64,000 bases of DNA, from positions 11,796-75,795 of the forward strand of contig VZSF01006999.1 of NCBI GenBank assembly GCA_013398295.1, in the 5' to 3' direction. Of the stretch, positions 51,014 through 63,200 are shown piece after piece (position 1 is the stretch's first letter; the number at the start of each line of letters is the position of its first letter). A program made the translations under genes and the position numbers. This DNA comes from Chionis minor (Eukaryota; Chordata; Aves; Charadriiformes; Chionididae). The notes beneath the pieces are model-generated. The model was not told where the DNA came from, did no database searches, and was given only the letters and a program-made list of their open reading frames with translations.

Positions 51014-51060
51014 TGTATGTATGTATGTGTGTGTGCATGCATTTATTTATATATATATAT
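51014..51060. repeat. (TGTA)n-(TG)n-(TA)n compound microsatellite
   Basis: TATG repeats, then GTGTGTG, a CATGCATTTATTTA bridge and a TA run. Alternating purine-pyrimidine sequence. Confidence 0.9.
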
Positions 51061-51589
51061 AAAAAATTATTACACTCGACAAATAAAACCAATATCTTAA
51101 CTTCTTAGTGCTCCCAGACAAAGCACTACATAAAAATATTTCTAAATGTATTCATTTCATTAATGACAACACCAACTCTCAAAAACCCACAAGAGATTGT
51201 CCTAAACCCTTTCAACATTTCAGAGTGACTTTTTGAAGCCTTTTCTTTTTCCGCTTTCTTTTTTAAGTGCAAAAAAAATGGACTGAATAGACTAAGTGAG
51301 GGAAGAATGGCTTATATAGTCCTTTAGATTTGCTAATACAACTAATGTTGCCATGGTAGTCCCTTTTCTTTGTACAGAGACTGCTGTGAGAACTAAAGAG
51401 GTAATGGAAATGCAATTTTAGTTCTGTTGACAATTTTCTATTTTTTTTATTTCTGTTTTTCTCTTTAGAAAAAAGAAAACCTTTGCTTTACTGCACAACT
51501 TTACTGCACTAAACCTAATGATTGTTTTGAGACCACATAGAACTTGTTTCAAGAACTTTTGTACAGGGAATTGGCTACATAGCCAGGAA

Positions 51590-52250
51590 GCCAGGGAATT
51601 GGAGCAGCCTGCCAGGTGGGAAATGGGGTAACTGGTCATCCCTGAAGACCACGAAGTCCAGTGAGATGGGCATGCTACCCAATCACCCCTATAACGCCAG
51701 CTGGCAGGCAAGGTGTAGGAGGGAAACCTCTCTGCCTGCCTGGTTTCCATCAAAAATGCAAAGGAACGAACTTGTTCCCAAGGAAAACATTATTTTCATG
51801 GAACCAGAATGCTCGAATGGGAAACTGTTTTGGAAATTGTTAAACTGGATGTTTTGATAGCCATGAGAAACTTAGTCTCAGGGAGCAGCACCAGCAGGGC
51901 TGCTCCACAGGGGAGGACAATCCAGAAAGCAAAGGTTCCTGTTGCACAGGCAGGGCAGTCTCCTCACCAACAGAATGCCATCCCACAGGGTCTGAGCAGA
52001 GCCAGGGTGGTGCCAGGGGTAGGGTTCACTGATGGTCCCAGACAAGTTGAGGTAACCTGTCACTGGGACCCATCCACAGAGCCCAGTCAGGGCCAGAGTC
52101 AGCACAAAGCTACCTGTAATACAGGACAGGTCTGGAAGATCCTTCCAGGAAGATCAGGGCAACAGGGCACAGGGCTGGGCAGAGACACATCTACAGCATG
52201 TGCTGTAGGCCAGGACTGGTTGCTGATGCTGGGGCTTACATAGAGTTCCC
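51590..52250. other. GC-rich block of unknown origin
   Basis: A stretch distinctly richer in G and C than its flanks, especially 51880-52230. A forward frame of 144 codons (51809-52243) covers most of it and overlaps reverse frames at 51878-52105 and 52154-52411. The predicted product is rich in Gln, Gly, Pro and Ser and has no recognised domain. It could be an unlisted GC-rich repeat; a host exon is less likely. Confidence 0.3.
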
Positions 52251-52503
52251 AGAAAAAAGGGACAGAGGATGGGTAGAAATCCCAGATGAGGCTGGCTGTT
52301 AAGGCCTGTTAATGCACTCATAATCATAATACTTAGGTAAACGTAGATTGTCATTCGTGAAGTCACAAATGTATTCCCTAATGGTGTAGTTTGTTTGCAC
52401 GTGTTTATCACCTGTATCTATTATGCATTAAACATCAAAGTCAAATAGGAAGAGAAATGATTTAGAAAAAAAATATAATGCAGAGGTTGGTAAATTGAAT
52501 AGC

Positions 52504-52543
52504 AAGTATATTGTCTCAAAAGTAAGTATATTCTCTCAAAAGT
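52504..52543. repeat. 20-bp tandem duplication
   Basis: Two adjacent 20-bp copies (AAGTATATTGTCTCAAAAGT and the same with C for G at position 10). Confidence 0.9.
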
Positions 52544-53606
52544 AACTAAAAATGCAGAATGCACTGTTTGTGTACATCCCGTATTTTCCATCCACACAAA
52601 AAAAAATCCATTATGTTACACATTTTGGGCTATGGCTTGTAAAATCTAATTATAAAATCTATGAAAAAAACTTATATTATCTTTGAAGACAACTCTGTAC
52701 TGTAGCATATCTTTCTAATGATGGACTAGTCTCTCTAGGAGAGAGCAGAATACTTAGTTACATGCCTAATATTAAGCCACTGAAGTTGATGAGTGTGCTC
52801 ACGGCATTCTGTTGACTTCAGTTATTCTGAATACCATTGGGAATGTGGGCTACATTTCCAAGTAGTATAAACTGTCATGAAGACATTACAATGATTTACC
52901 CAAAGTATTATGTGATTTCCCTAAAACAACACTTCCAATGCAAACTAACTTCTCACTGAAGTCACTAGGGTTTAAACGGATGCTTACATTGACTTGTCTT
53001 TATCTCTACCTGTTCCGCTGAACAAAAACTCGTATAATTTTATACTTGAAACTGGGTATTTAATCGAACCAAAGTTGCCTTGAATTCAGCGTGGATAACT
53101 GGGATTTTGATTCACAGTGAAATTTGCTTTGTAAAAAGAAGTTGCAAACACATTATTGCACAGATGCAGCAGGATTCCCTTCCTTCCCTCTGTCTCCTAC
53201 CCCTCTTTTTTCAAATAAGAGTTAATTTTACTTTTACAGCTTTTTAGCTTGTCCTCATTTAAATCTGCCATCTCGCTTGTGGAGGTAAAAATGTGGAAGA
53301 TCTACGTACCCAAACTTTACATTCACAGTTAAGTAAGACTTGACCTGGATGTACTGCACTGCTTTCAACTACGTATTATTATCAATACAAGAATAAAAAG
53401 TGAAGGAATGCGGGATGGCAAAGCACTAGAAAACAGGTAATAAGGATTTTGGAAATGGCTATGCATATGTTGCCTGTAATGATTAAGGAGTAGAAATAAC
53501 TATCTGTACATGTCTGGCTAGTGGAGTTCCCTCTGGAATGACTATTTAGACAATGCAATGATTTTTAATGCATTGTATTATTCATTTCTTAAAGAACTTA
53601 GGGCCT
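52544..53606. other. anonymous non-coding DNA
   Basis: No frame of note and no recognised repeat, although fragments such as TGTTGACTTCAG near 52810 recall very old sauropsid repeats. Confidence 0.5.
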
Positions 53607-53757
53607 GATTTTCAAAGTTATGGAGAGGCCTAAACATTCATTTAGGTAAGTTCCTGAGGGAATTTCCATATGTGCCTGTCTGGCTGATAACTCCTGAAAT
53701 TCCACTAATTGTCTATCTGAATCTCTCAGCACCTAAATACTGAGACAAAAAATCTGG
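53607..53757. mobile_element. ancient MITE-like remnant
   Basis: Begins GGGCCTGATTTTCAAAG and ends in ACAAAAAATCTGGG, whose reverse complement (CCCAGATTTTTTGT) resembles the start. Inner words CATTTAGGTAAG and, inverted, TATTTAGGTGCTG also pair. This form is typical of old foldback elements shared by birds, crocodilians and turtles. It is diverged; the limits are approximate. Confidence 0.4.
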
Positions 53758-53940
53758 GTAATCCTCCAGTAATTTCCACTCCTAAGCAGTGTGGTAAGTA
53801 ACAGACTTTATTACCAGGTCAGAAGATGAAGTGGGATTCCTAAAGCTATTCAGTTCTAAATGTCAGCCCTGTGTCACTTCTATAGATGGGAGAACTGCAT
53901 ATTGTCCTGTTCCTGCTTCCTGGTTAATCAGAATTACTAC

Positions 53941-54769
53941 TGTATTGGGTACAGGTGGCAAGGTTTTTGCAGCAGGAAAGGTTTTAGCTCTGTGGGAAGA
54001 GGGGAGGGAGGGGGTGCCTGTTCCCACAAGCTCCAATGGACCCACGGCAGAACACAACTGAGTCCATCAGCAAAGCTGGTGGCACCTCTGGGAAAACATT
54101 TTTGAGAAAGGGCAGAAAATGCTGGACAGGCAGAGAATGAGGGAACAGAAAAGACTGAGAAACTGCAGTGTGAACACCAAGTTCAGAGGAGGAGAAAGAG
54201 AAAGAGAAAGAGAAAGAGAAAGAGAAAGAGAAAGAGAAAGAGAAAGAGAAAGAGAAAGCGCTCAAGGCACTGGAGCTGGTATTCCGCTGCAGCCTGTGGA
54301 GAGGATCATGCTGGAGCAGGTATTTCCCTGCAGCCTGTAAAGGGACTCCATACTGGTGCAGATGGATGTTTCCTGAAGGACTTCAGCCTGTGGGAGAACC
54401 CACATTGGAAAAGGGGAAAGTCTGAGAGGGAAGGAGTAGCAGAGAGAAAGTGCTATGTACTAACTCACCTCTGCACACATCCTTCCTTGCACCGTTCAGG
54501 GGCACAGCAGAGGATTTTGGAGTGAAGGACTGAAGCTAAGTTTTAAAACATTTTTTTAATGTTTGTCTTTGTTTCTCACTACTCAAGTCTATTTTAATTG
54601 GAAATAAATTGAAATAATGTTTTGCCTATACCATTAACTGGTAAGCAACTTCCCTGTCTGTGTCTCAAACCTTGGGTTTTCAGCCTGTTTTCTCCTCCTG
54701 TCTCACTGAGGAGGAGTGAGTGAGCAGCTGGGTGGACATTTGGGTCTCAGCCAGGGCTAACCCACTGCA
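53941..54769 (+). mobile_element. solo LTR (ERVL-like), same family as the outer LTR at 23025
   Basis: About 829 bp from TGTATTGGGT to CCCACTGCA. Several short GCAGCCTGTGG/GGAGCAGG-type subrepeats lie at 54280-54420. A poly(A)-signal area (GGAAATAAATTGAAATAATG) at about 54600 and a GAGGAGGAGTGAGTGAGCAG end region follow. The last 180 bp align with the reverse complement of 23025-23207. The flanks (ACTAC and ACCAG) agree at only three of five positions, so the target duplication has decayed. No internal retroviral genes are present. Confidence 0.78.
54192..54258. repeat. (GAGAAA)n array inside the LTR
   Basis: About eleven perfect copies of the hexamer GAGAAA. It encodes alternating charged residues forward (Arg-Glu) and a Phe-Ser run in reverse, which explains the frames at 54119-54340 and 53984-54265; neither is a gene. 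Its perfection contrasts with the diverged LTR around it, so it expanded after insertion. Confidence 0.96.
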
Positions 54770-55979
54770 ACCAGGAAAATGACATTTAGCTGATTTCCTT
54801 TCTCTAGGAGAAAGAAAAAGGCTCCTACAGTGACTTGGTGGCATAATTTGGATCCTCTTTCTTTTCTGGGTGTGTAAATAGTGCCTCTTCAGAGTTTAGT
54901 GCTGCAAAATTAAATACATCTTCCTTCTTTTCAAGAAAGACCAAAACTTTGTTGCAGTACATCACTTGTACTCCTATCTATAACATTTTCAAAAAAATCC
55001 TCACTGTTTGAATCTGATGTAAAGCCCATTAACACTGTTATAAACCTTTTAATTTACTTTGGTAGGCTCCAGTCCAACTCCAAATGCCAGCATAGTTTTC
55101 AGAAAATAGAATTTCCCAAGAGCTTTGTGGTACAAAATACATAAGTTATAGAAGCAACTTAATACTGAATATAATACAACTTTATTTAAATGAAAGATGT
55201 CACTGTACAGGGAAATCAGTCACTTTTTCTGTATCTTCAATTAATGTTTTAGGAAAATAAAGATCTGAGTTTCTATCAATGAGAATGTATTTAAAAAAAA
55301 TGCATTTTGCAAATCTTGAACCTCTGCTTGCAGCTAGTTAAATCTGCATCATTGGATGGATTCCAAAAAACCCAGTGTGAAAGTACCAGTTTCAGTCGAA
55401 AGCAGAGGGTTTTCCACTGCCACTGGGAATATGCCCACATGAAACACGTTATCCATTTATTATTTCATATTTTTATGCCATATTTTACTTTTATGAACAG
55501 ACTGAATCAAAAAACATGATATAAAAAGGAGAAGGGTAAGGTAGATTTTCATTTGTGTACAAAGCTACCAAAAAAAAAAAGAGGAAGCGCTTGTTTACCT
55601 CCTAGTCTTTAGAATCATCTGATACATAGCCTCAGATATTGTTGTTTCAAGATATAGTGAGAAAGACCAAGAAATTAAACAACCTAAAGAAAGAGACATT
55701 GTTCTATTTCATGTGTAAACTGTGATGCATCATAGAGTGCAACAGAAACTTACAAAACTTTAATAAAGCTGAAATAAATCAGTGGTAATTTACCAGGTTT
55801 AAAGGCCAGATAGTCCCTATATAAAGCAACCTATTTGAATCGTGCCACATAACAGAGATCTTGTTCCAGTGTAATGACTCTTTTTTTCTAGGTTTCCAGA
55901 ATTTTTTCATTAAGAATATTAATAGTTTTCCAGGAATACACGTAAATACTTTAGGAATACGATAGAGACAGTTTATCCT
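54770..55979. other. anonymous AT-rich non-coding DNA
   Basis: No gene or repeat recognised. The 70-codon frame at 55307-55519 shows no known motif. Confidence 0.55.
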
Positions 55980-56700
55980 TAATGTCTGTCCTGAGGCTAC
56001 ATTAAGGGCAAAATCATACCTCACCAATTTAGTTGCCCCCTCTGTTGAGATGACTAGCTCTGTGAACAAGGGTAAAGCAGTGAATGTTGTATACCATAAT
56101 TTCAGGAAGGCCTTTGACATGGTCCCCTCAGCAATCTTATAGCTAAATTGGTCAAATAGGAACTCAGTAAATGGACAGCTGAGTGGAACTGAGTGAAAGG
56201 TTGTCTTTCCCATTGCTCAGAGGGTAATAGTCAGCAGTACAAAGTCCAACTGGAAACTGGTTACTAGTTATATCTCTCAGAAATCAAAACCGATTTTTTT
56301 AAAATCTGGACAATAGGAACAGACAGTTTTGCAGGGCAAAAGTTCGTATGCTGGAGGACAGGACAGGTATCCAGAAGGACCTGACAAATGGAACTGGACA
56401 AATGGGCTAATGGGAACCTCAAGAATTTCAAAAAAGGCAAATGAACAGTCATGCACATGGGAAGGAATAACTCCATGTACCAGTACATGCTGCAGATTGG
56501 CTGACTCGAAAGCAGCTTTGTGAAAAAGGATCTGGGGGTACTGATGGACACTGTGTGGAACAGGGGCAATGTACACTTGGGGCATTAACAAGAGTGGAAC
56601 CAGAAGGTAGAGGGAGGTGATCATTACCCTCTACTGAGCCCTGATAAGACCCCATCTGGTCCAGATAGGGGTTCCCAAGTAAGAGAAAGTATTGAGTTCC
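55980..56700 (+). mobile_element. CR1 retrotransposon ORF2 fragment, decayed and internally deleted
   Basis: The order of matches follows CR1 ORF2. First comes the upstream part of the reverse transcriptase (GGGCAAAATCATACCTCACC), then TTTCAGGAAGGCCTTTGACA, which encodes the FRKAFD motif. Later parts include CATGGGAAGGAATAACTCCA (HxGRNN), GGATCTGGGGGTACTGATGG (DLGVLMD) and TAGAGGGAGGTGATCATTAC. Frameshifts and stops break the frame throughout, and the stretch between the AFD and HxGRNN regions is shortened, so the catalytic FADD box is gone. The 144-codon reverse frame at 55779-56213 and those at 56264-56736 are antisense shadows. Confidence 0.85.
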
Positions 56701-57170
56701 CAGAGCTCTCCTTTGGTGCCATGACCTTGCCAGCAATAAATGCTAATGTACTAACCTTTATAAACATTGGCAGTAAGAAAGGGGAACTCAGCTTGATTGG
56801 TGGAAAGAAGATTGGTGGAAAATGTTTAAATGTAGATTAGTAACCACAGCAACCTAAAAATAACATGAAGTAAACAGCAACAGGAGATGAAAAGGCAGCA
56901 TGAAATTATCAAAACTAATATGTAATTGTCTGACCCATGTACTGCATTGGGGCCTTACAGGAGGAAGCATTGGAGTCATGCTTTTATTGCTGGATCCATG
57001 ACAAATTAAACTAAATGTTGTACACAAATACAAAGTGCAGTCAGCAAAACTCGTCCCTTATCACTCATTTGAGCCAACACAGGTGCCCTTTCACAATTGC
57101 TTGACAGGGTGGGTGCACAGAAGGATGACTTCGAAGGTGTAGCATATACTGTAGATAGGTTGTATCTGTA
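56701..57170. other. spacer between two CR1 fragments
   Basis: About 470 bp without clear CR1 similarity. The flanking fragments overlap in ORF2 content (both include the AFD motif), so they are separate insertions rather than one interrupted copy. Confidence 0.55.
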
Positions 57171-57512
57171 ACAGATCATGTGTGAACAAGATGGCTTAGC
57201 TAAGGGCAAACTGTGCCTCACAAATTTGGTGGCCTTCTGTGACGAAGTTAGAGCATTGGTGGATAATGGGAGAGCAACAGATGTCATCTACCTGGATTTA
57301 TGCAAGGCATTTGACACTGCCCCACATGACAACCTGGTCTCTAAATTAGAAAGACATGGATTTGACCAAGGGACCACACGGTGGATAAGGAATTGGCTGG
57401 ACAGTCACACTCAAAAGGTTGCAGTCAACAGCTCGAAGTCCAAGTGGCAAGCGGTGAAAAGTGGTGCTCCTCAGAGATCAGTACTGGGACTGGTACTATT
57501 TAACATATAGGT
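57171..57512 (+). pseudogene. CR1 ORF2 reverse-transcriptase fragment, open frame
   Basis: An uninterrupted 110-codon frame (57178-57510) carries the N-terminal half of a CR1-type reverse transcriptase. It reads [11 protein letters not shown], then [12 protein letters not shown] (about residues 35-46, with the first catalytic Asp in YLD), then [23 protein letters not shown] and [16 protein letters not shown] (95-110). The family's PQG is changed to PQR and GPVLF to GLVLF. The element is cut at both ends: the endonuclease, the FADD catalytic box and the C-terminal part are missing, so it cannot act as a polymerase. The frame may be open simply because the fragment is short or fairly young. Confidence 0.9.
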
Positions 57513-59940
57513 CTTTAATATTGAAAGACATATAGTTCTATTATAAAAAAACCCCAACAAACAAACCCAAAATTTTTTATGCATAGGTTTCATCAATAAT
57601 AAAAATGAACAAGACATTATCTGAGTTGCATGTTGAATATCAAAGGACAATAAGCATTATTTTAAGTGGGATAGAAAGGGAAAACTTTACTGCTATTCAT
57701 TAATCCCAGGTCTCAGACTATTAGTTATGATTAGCTAACTCTTATTTGACCTATAATCCCACTGCTAATAGCTACTGTCTCAAAACATTTTTCGAAAAGT
57801 GACTCACATTGATTTTTAAGATGATCAAATGAAGCACTTTCCTTTTTTGTATTGATTCTTGTTGTTATAACTATAACCAGATGAGCTGTAAAAATATCAG
57901 AATATTGCGAGAACACAGAAGCAATTTTATCATTTTTATCACAGGGTATTTGCTTTAATTGGTAAATGATTGCTTTGTGTGGTATGTATCAACAGGCTCT
58001 CCAAAAGCTTTTTCTCTGCCAGATCAAGGCTGCTGTCCTTGCTGTACGAGGGTCAACACCTAATCTCAAAGAAGCCAATGTCAGCATTTACTTTGAGTTC
58101 CAAAGGGCTGGAACGAAACTCCGTTGTTGCATATCTTACAGAACAAAAGATGAACATTGAAAGCACGTATCCTTAGGTTAAAATCACTCAGCATGTTTCC
58201 ATAAATTTCTTCACACTGTACTTACAACTAAAATTCTTCAGACCAATGAAAGGACTCTCTGATAGTAGAGACATGCATTTATTTATAAACAGAAAACTGA
58301 ATTAAAACTCTAATGACAGTTCAGGGGGTGAAATTGAGTTCTTTTTAGCTGAAAAAATAACATTTACTATGGAAAGAATATGGGAAGATAGCATTTGAGA
58401 ATAAATTTACAAATGCTTAGAAAGAAAAGTTGTTTGTTCTTGTTCACAAATCAACTCAAAGGTTTTTGCATACCTCTTTGGTTTGAAAAATATCCAGTGG
58501 CACTGCTGGGAGCCATTCATCCTGAGTGTTTGAGATGACTACAGAACATCTGTGTTAGTAAGCAGGTTTCCTGCTGCAGCTGATGAGAAAAATTTCTCAT
58601 ACTGTCAAGATTCTAAATGGGTCATAAGTTAATCACTATGACTACATACAAACTTACACTCTTTGCCTTGCCACAAACAAAATATATGCACATCTGATCA
58701 GATGTCTCTGGAAACTGAAATATGGGAGGCTGGTTTGTGATGGAGTCTCTCTCTTCCATAGTCAGGCCATGCCCAGTGCTGAATTTCAGAGCAAAAAACT
58801 TGGGAGTGCTCCTGGGTCTAACGTTTACATACATGAATTGTAAAATAACATCACTCCAGCAGTTTCATGAATAAAATACCAATTTAACTGCATATGCACA
58901 GAGTGCGATTTCAAAGGACTTGGTAAGTCAGCCAAATAAAAAACCAAACTTTCTAGACATTTGCCACCAGTAAGTATCATTTTTGCAATCAAGTATTTAC
59001 ATGCTGCCTCCTGATGTTAACACTGTTTGAAAAGACTACGTTGTTGCAGCAGTAAGCTCTACATCACTGTCCCCTGGTGCAAAGTATTGTTGAAGAAAAC
59101 CGTATCCTTGCATTAATTGCAATGAGTTGTAGTGTACCACTTGTTAGGTAATGACAGGCAATTTCTCAAGTTGTCAGGAAATCAGTTTTCATGTAGAACG
59201 TATTAAGTGTGATATCTAGTTACCATGTTTGGGCTTTTGTTGAAATTTAGCGACTTGTTGTTGTTGTTCTTGTTTTAAATCTTATGGTCTCCTGATGTTA
59301 AAAAAAAAAAAAATAAAAAAATTGCAAGTCCTTGCAGCTTTGGGTCTGCCTGTATATGTATTTCATCATGCTTTCTACTAAAGCACACTACCTGTAGTTG
59401 TTAAGTATTCAGATACATGCTTCAACAAAACAGATGGCAAAGAATCTTGACTTTTAATCGGTGGCAGAATAAACAGACTAAGGGAAATCTTTTTGCTAAA
59501 TACAACAAGATACAGTTTTGGACTGAGATAACTGGGCTGGGAGAAATCCTTTAAGATATAAACAAGATTGCACTGTACCAAGGCAGGCAATGGCTGAAGA
59601 TTTTGCGACAATCCATCTAATGAATCTTCCCTTATGAGAAAAAGATCAAAGAAGAAAGATAAGAGTAGAGCTATGGTCATTTCCAGGACCCACGATCTGA
59701 ACATGGACTTTTTTTAACATTTATGACATTCTGGCTAATATGAGGGATTGTGTGTGACCTCTAAGCCATCAACTGCTAAGCAGCAATAGGACTAACATTT
59801 CATAAAAGCGCTCAGGGTCCTCCATCTCAGTGCAGAAATACAAAGGTGTGGGACTGCTATTCAAGATGAGTGGATGACAGACTACCAGCATAATGCACCG
59901 GTCTCATCATCGGTATCACAGAGATAGTGAAGGCATAAAC
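57513..59940. other. anonymous AT-rich non-coding DNA
   Basis: Frames up to 108 codons (59378-59704 minus) lack recognised similarity. No repeats beyond an A-rich run near 59300. Confidence 0.5.
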
Positions 59941-60290
59941 TATGTGGACAGATAAAGGTGGCCAGCACCTTTATAACAGGTGAGACAGATGCAGCAAAGT
60001 TGCTCATACAGCCTACCAGCTTTTCCCCATCTTCTTTGTTGCGGCCTCCTCCGACCGCTGCTCCTGGGGGACATGCTGACACAGAGGTTTTTCTTTTGGG
60101 CTGTAGCTGCCGAGGCATGGCCCAGCTCCTCCTGCTGCCTCCCACGTGGGAGGATGGAGGAGGCGAAGTGAAGGAAGAGGAGTGCTGCTGCTGCTCCACC
60201 GACTGTCAGGAGAACTGTGAGGGCTGTGAGGAAGTTAAGAGCCAGGCTGAAAGGCTCCTACTTAAACTCTTATGTCAGTGAGAGAGAAGT
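59941..60290 (+). other. CpG-enriched segment with cysteine-rich frame (candidate exon or promoter)
   Basis: CpG dinucleotides cluster at about 60040-60210, against very few in the surrounding kilobases. A forward frame of 107 codons (59958-60281) ends EEECCCCSTDCQENCEGCEE followed by VKSQAERLLLKLLCQ; an opposed frame of 105 codons (59882-60199) also exists. A pyrimidine-rich tract ending GGGCTGTAG at about 60108 looks like a splice acceptor, but no convincing donor follows. I recognise no protein family. It might be an exon, a promoter-like element or a GC-rich remnant of a retrocopy. Confidence 0.3.
60138..60153. promoter_or_regulatory. 16-bp palindrome with canonical E-box
   Basis: CCTCCCACGTGGGAGG is a perfect palindrome centred on CACGTG, the preferred site of USF/MYC-type bHLH-ZIP factors. 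It lies inside the CpG-enriched segment. Binding is inferred from the motif only. Confidence 0.45.
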
Positions 60291-63200
60291 ACGGTGACAC
60301 AGCACAAAAAAAAAAAATTTACCTGGCATTTATTGTTTCTGCAGGCAAATGAAGAGAAAGAGCAATCTGCAGATATGCTATTAATTTTGCCTATTTTTTT
60401 TTCTCGCAACAGCTCCGATATTTTTCCAGCCTCAGTGGCAGTTAGATACATAGAAATGGAAAACATCTGCTATTTTTCAAATCAGAGGAATCAGACTAAC
60501 AGACTTTTTCTCAAACAGAACAAAATTGTTTTCATGTGAATCAAATAATTTAGATCTACACATGTCGGGCTGTTGTACTCCACGTACGGAAACACTGTCT
60601 TCCTTTTACCTCGCATGAAGTATTGTGATTCAGTTGTTTTCCTTCTGAGTGAGAATTATTTTTTCTGCTTTACACCAAGCATACGATATCATGCAGTGTC
60701 CTCAATCACCTCAGAAATTGATAGTGGCAGCAGCTCCATGCCATCACAAATATCAAGGAAATTCTGCTACATTTTTTATCTTAATAACAAAGTTTGAAAA
60801 AAAAATTAAAAACAAAGCAAAAGGAAAAAATAAGGACAAAAATCCCTCTCATACAAAAAACCCCACCCAAAATACATCCTGATATGCAAATAAAAAACCC
60901 CATTTTTTCACAAAAATGGTTGATGTGACAAATATATTCACTGTGGATGGGTATTAGAAACAGGAGTAGGAAGAGTCCCTAAAGTTTGGTCCTAAGTTTA
61001 ATGTTTCTGTGACTTTTTAGAATTCCTCCTTTTTAAATGTTCTCCAAGAGAATGCATAAAACCACTTCCCTACAGCCCCCAAGTTTACTGGCAGTTTATT
61101 TTTTTATAGCTGTTTTTTCTCCAGGAAGGCTTTATGATCTGACATTTCTGCATGGACAAAAAATTAGTTTCTATTGTTAATAACATTCCTAGATCATACA
61201 CAGGCTGTAAAGACCTGGTTTTATTAATTTGTTTTGTGTTTTAAAGCTAGTTGTATTTCAACACACAAATAGAAAATAATTACATTATGAAGTTGAACTC
61301 TGTTTTTCTTCACAAATCCATAATATCTGTCATTATAATTATTTTTGGAGAGTTGTTGATGTTTAAGTCTAAGTTCTCAATCATTTCATCTATTCTAATT
61401 TAAATTAATTTAGCTCCTGGTGTTTCCCTCCTTTTTTTATCCTTGATTTATTTTCTCTTCTGCCTACTTTATTCTTTCTAGCCTGACCTTATACAGAACC
61501 CACTGGACAAGAATGTTTTTCCAATTTATTTATTTGATTCTGGTTAAGGATTCTTTTTTCTCCAACCTCCTTCTTCTTTCTTCTCTGATCTAATTTTCTC
61601 AAGGTCTCCATCTTCCCACCCCCCTTTAGCCAATAGTCTTCCTCTTTTCTAAGATACCTGCGATCTTAATATTCATTTCCTTCATCTGGTGATTTCATTA
61701 CCTTCTACCTGATCTTAAAAACATATTTTCACCACTGTTTCCTGCTTCAAAGATACCTGAAACCCTTTCTCTCCTTTTCTGTGCATGCTGCTTTTCTGCC
61801 CCTTTCTTGCCTTTCTTCTTTGATCCACCATTCATCTTCAAATGCATAGGTGTAACATTCTGCCATTTATATAAATGAATGAAGCAAGGATTTTTGTTTG
61901 GAGGCTCTTCAGCTGGAGGTTTAATTACTGAACCCATCATGGAGTTGTGTGACACTGGGCAAATCAGTTCAGCCATCTCTGTCTCTGTCCATTTTCCTCT
62001 TCTCACTGTGAGGAATAACAATTTCTGTCTTTTTCATATGGCTTCTGTGGGAATAAACAAATGTAGAATTACAACACAGTCAGACACCATGGTAATAGGG
62101 TTATGTAGAAATCTTAGACTGATGAGAAGTTTGTGCAGTTGTACACACATTTTGTATGGTCTCAGGACAGCAAAGTGAGGCATGTTTGCTATCTAGTGTA
62201 TTCACAGAGCAGAAGACTGGAAAGGACTTACGGTTGTATTTCAGAGAGTGCAGACAATGGATGCTCATTGTTCTTCACCTTATCCAGGGTACTAACAATA
62301 CTAAAGATTTATTTCCAACTTCCAAAGAACCTCAGCACAATGATTTCACCCATGCTAGATGTGGAGGTGACCCTATGAAAAGATTTATTTTAAGATTCTC
62401 TACAGCTTGTTCTTTCTTATGGATTCCAGGGGAATAACAGGTTAAAATTCATTATAGTTTGAGAAACTAGAACAGTTTTACTTTTGTTTTCGAATTATTG
62501 AGACAAATAAATTACATCTGAGTATTATTTCTGGTTTTGTTCACCATTATGTTCATAGGTGCAAGGACGGAAAAGTTTTGAAAAATTTAATTGTGATTCT
62601 GGAACTTTATGATAATCCAAATCCAAACATATCAGTCTCATTTTGGGCATACTTCTATAATAACAAATTCTTTTGTAGTGTGTTTAAGACAAATTTGTTT
62701 TCTCTTCTCCAACATATTTCTGTTATTTCCTCCCTTATTTTATCAAATCACATTGTAGAATCTTTTTTTTAATAACTGATTTTAATATTCATTTCACAAA
62801 TATAATTTAACAGTTTTATAAGATGGAGTAGAAGGGGCAGAAAAAAGAAAGCAGTAATTAAAAAACCACTTCGTGAGTAACTATGATTTTATACTTAAAT
62901 ATTATTCACAGAGGAGGTTGCTTTTTGTTTTTCTGCCTTGCTTTGTTCTAAAAATCTGAACAAACTTTGGAAATTTATCTGAAAGCAATTTTCCCTGAGA
63001 GAAACCTGTCTTTTTTGTTCTTCATAGATGTTGACACGGTAGGTTTGATGTTTAATGAAGAGGTATTTTTAGCCACCTAAGAGGAAGAAGAAAAGATAAG
63101 TCATCAAGACATAGTCAACTTGTAGGTTATTAAATCTTGGGGAGGCAGACAGTGTACCAGACACTGTCTATGCATTCCTAGTTGCAGATAGAACTGTTGT

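Noticed and set aside
51809..52243. 144-codon Gln/Gly/Pro-rich frame as an exon
   Set aside because: GC-rich, stop-poor composition explains the open frame; opposed reverse frames are also open and no domain is seen.
53984..54265. Phe-Ser repeat protein on the minus strand
   Set aside because: Direct translation of the (GAGAAA)n microsatellite inside an LTR.
55779..56213. 144-codon minus-strand frame
   Set aside because: About half of it is the antisense of a decayed CR1 ORF2 fragment and the rest has no similarity.
59071..59085. Second CTCF-like match (CCCCTGGTGCA, reverse)
   Set aside because: One core position is wrong and there is no supporting context.
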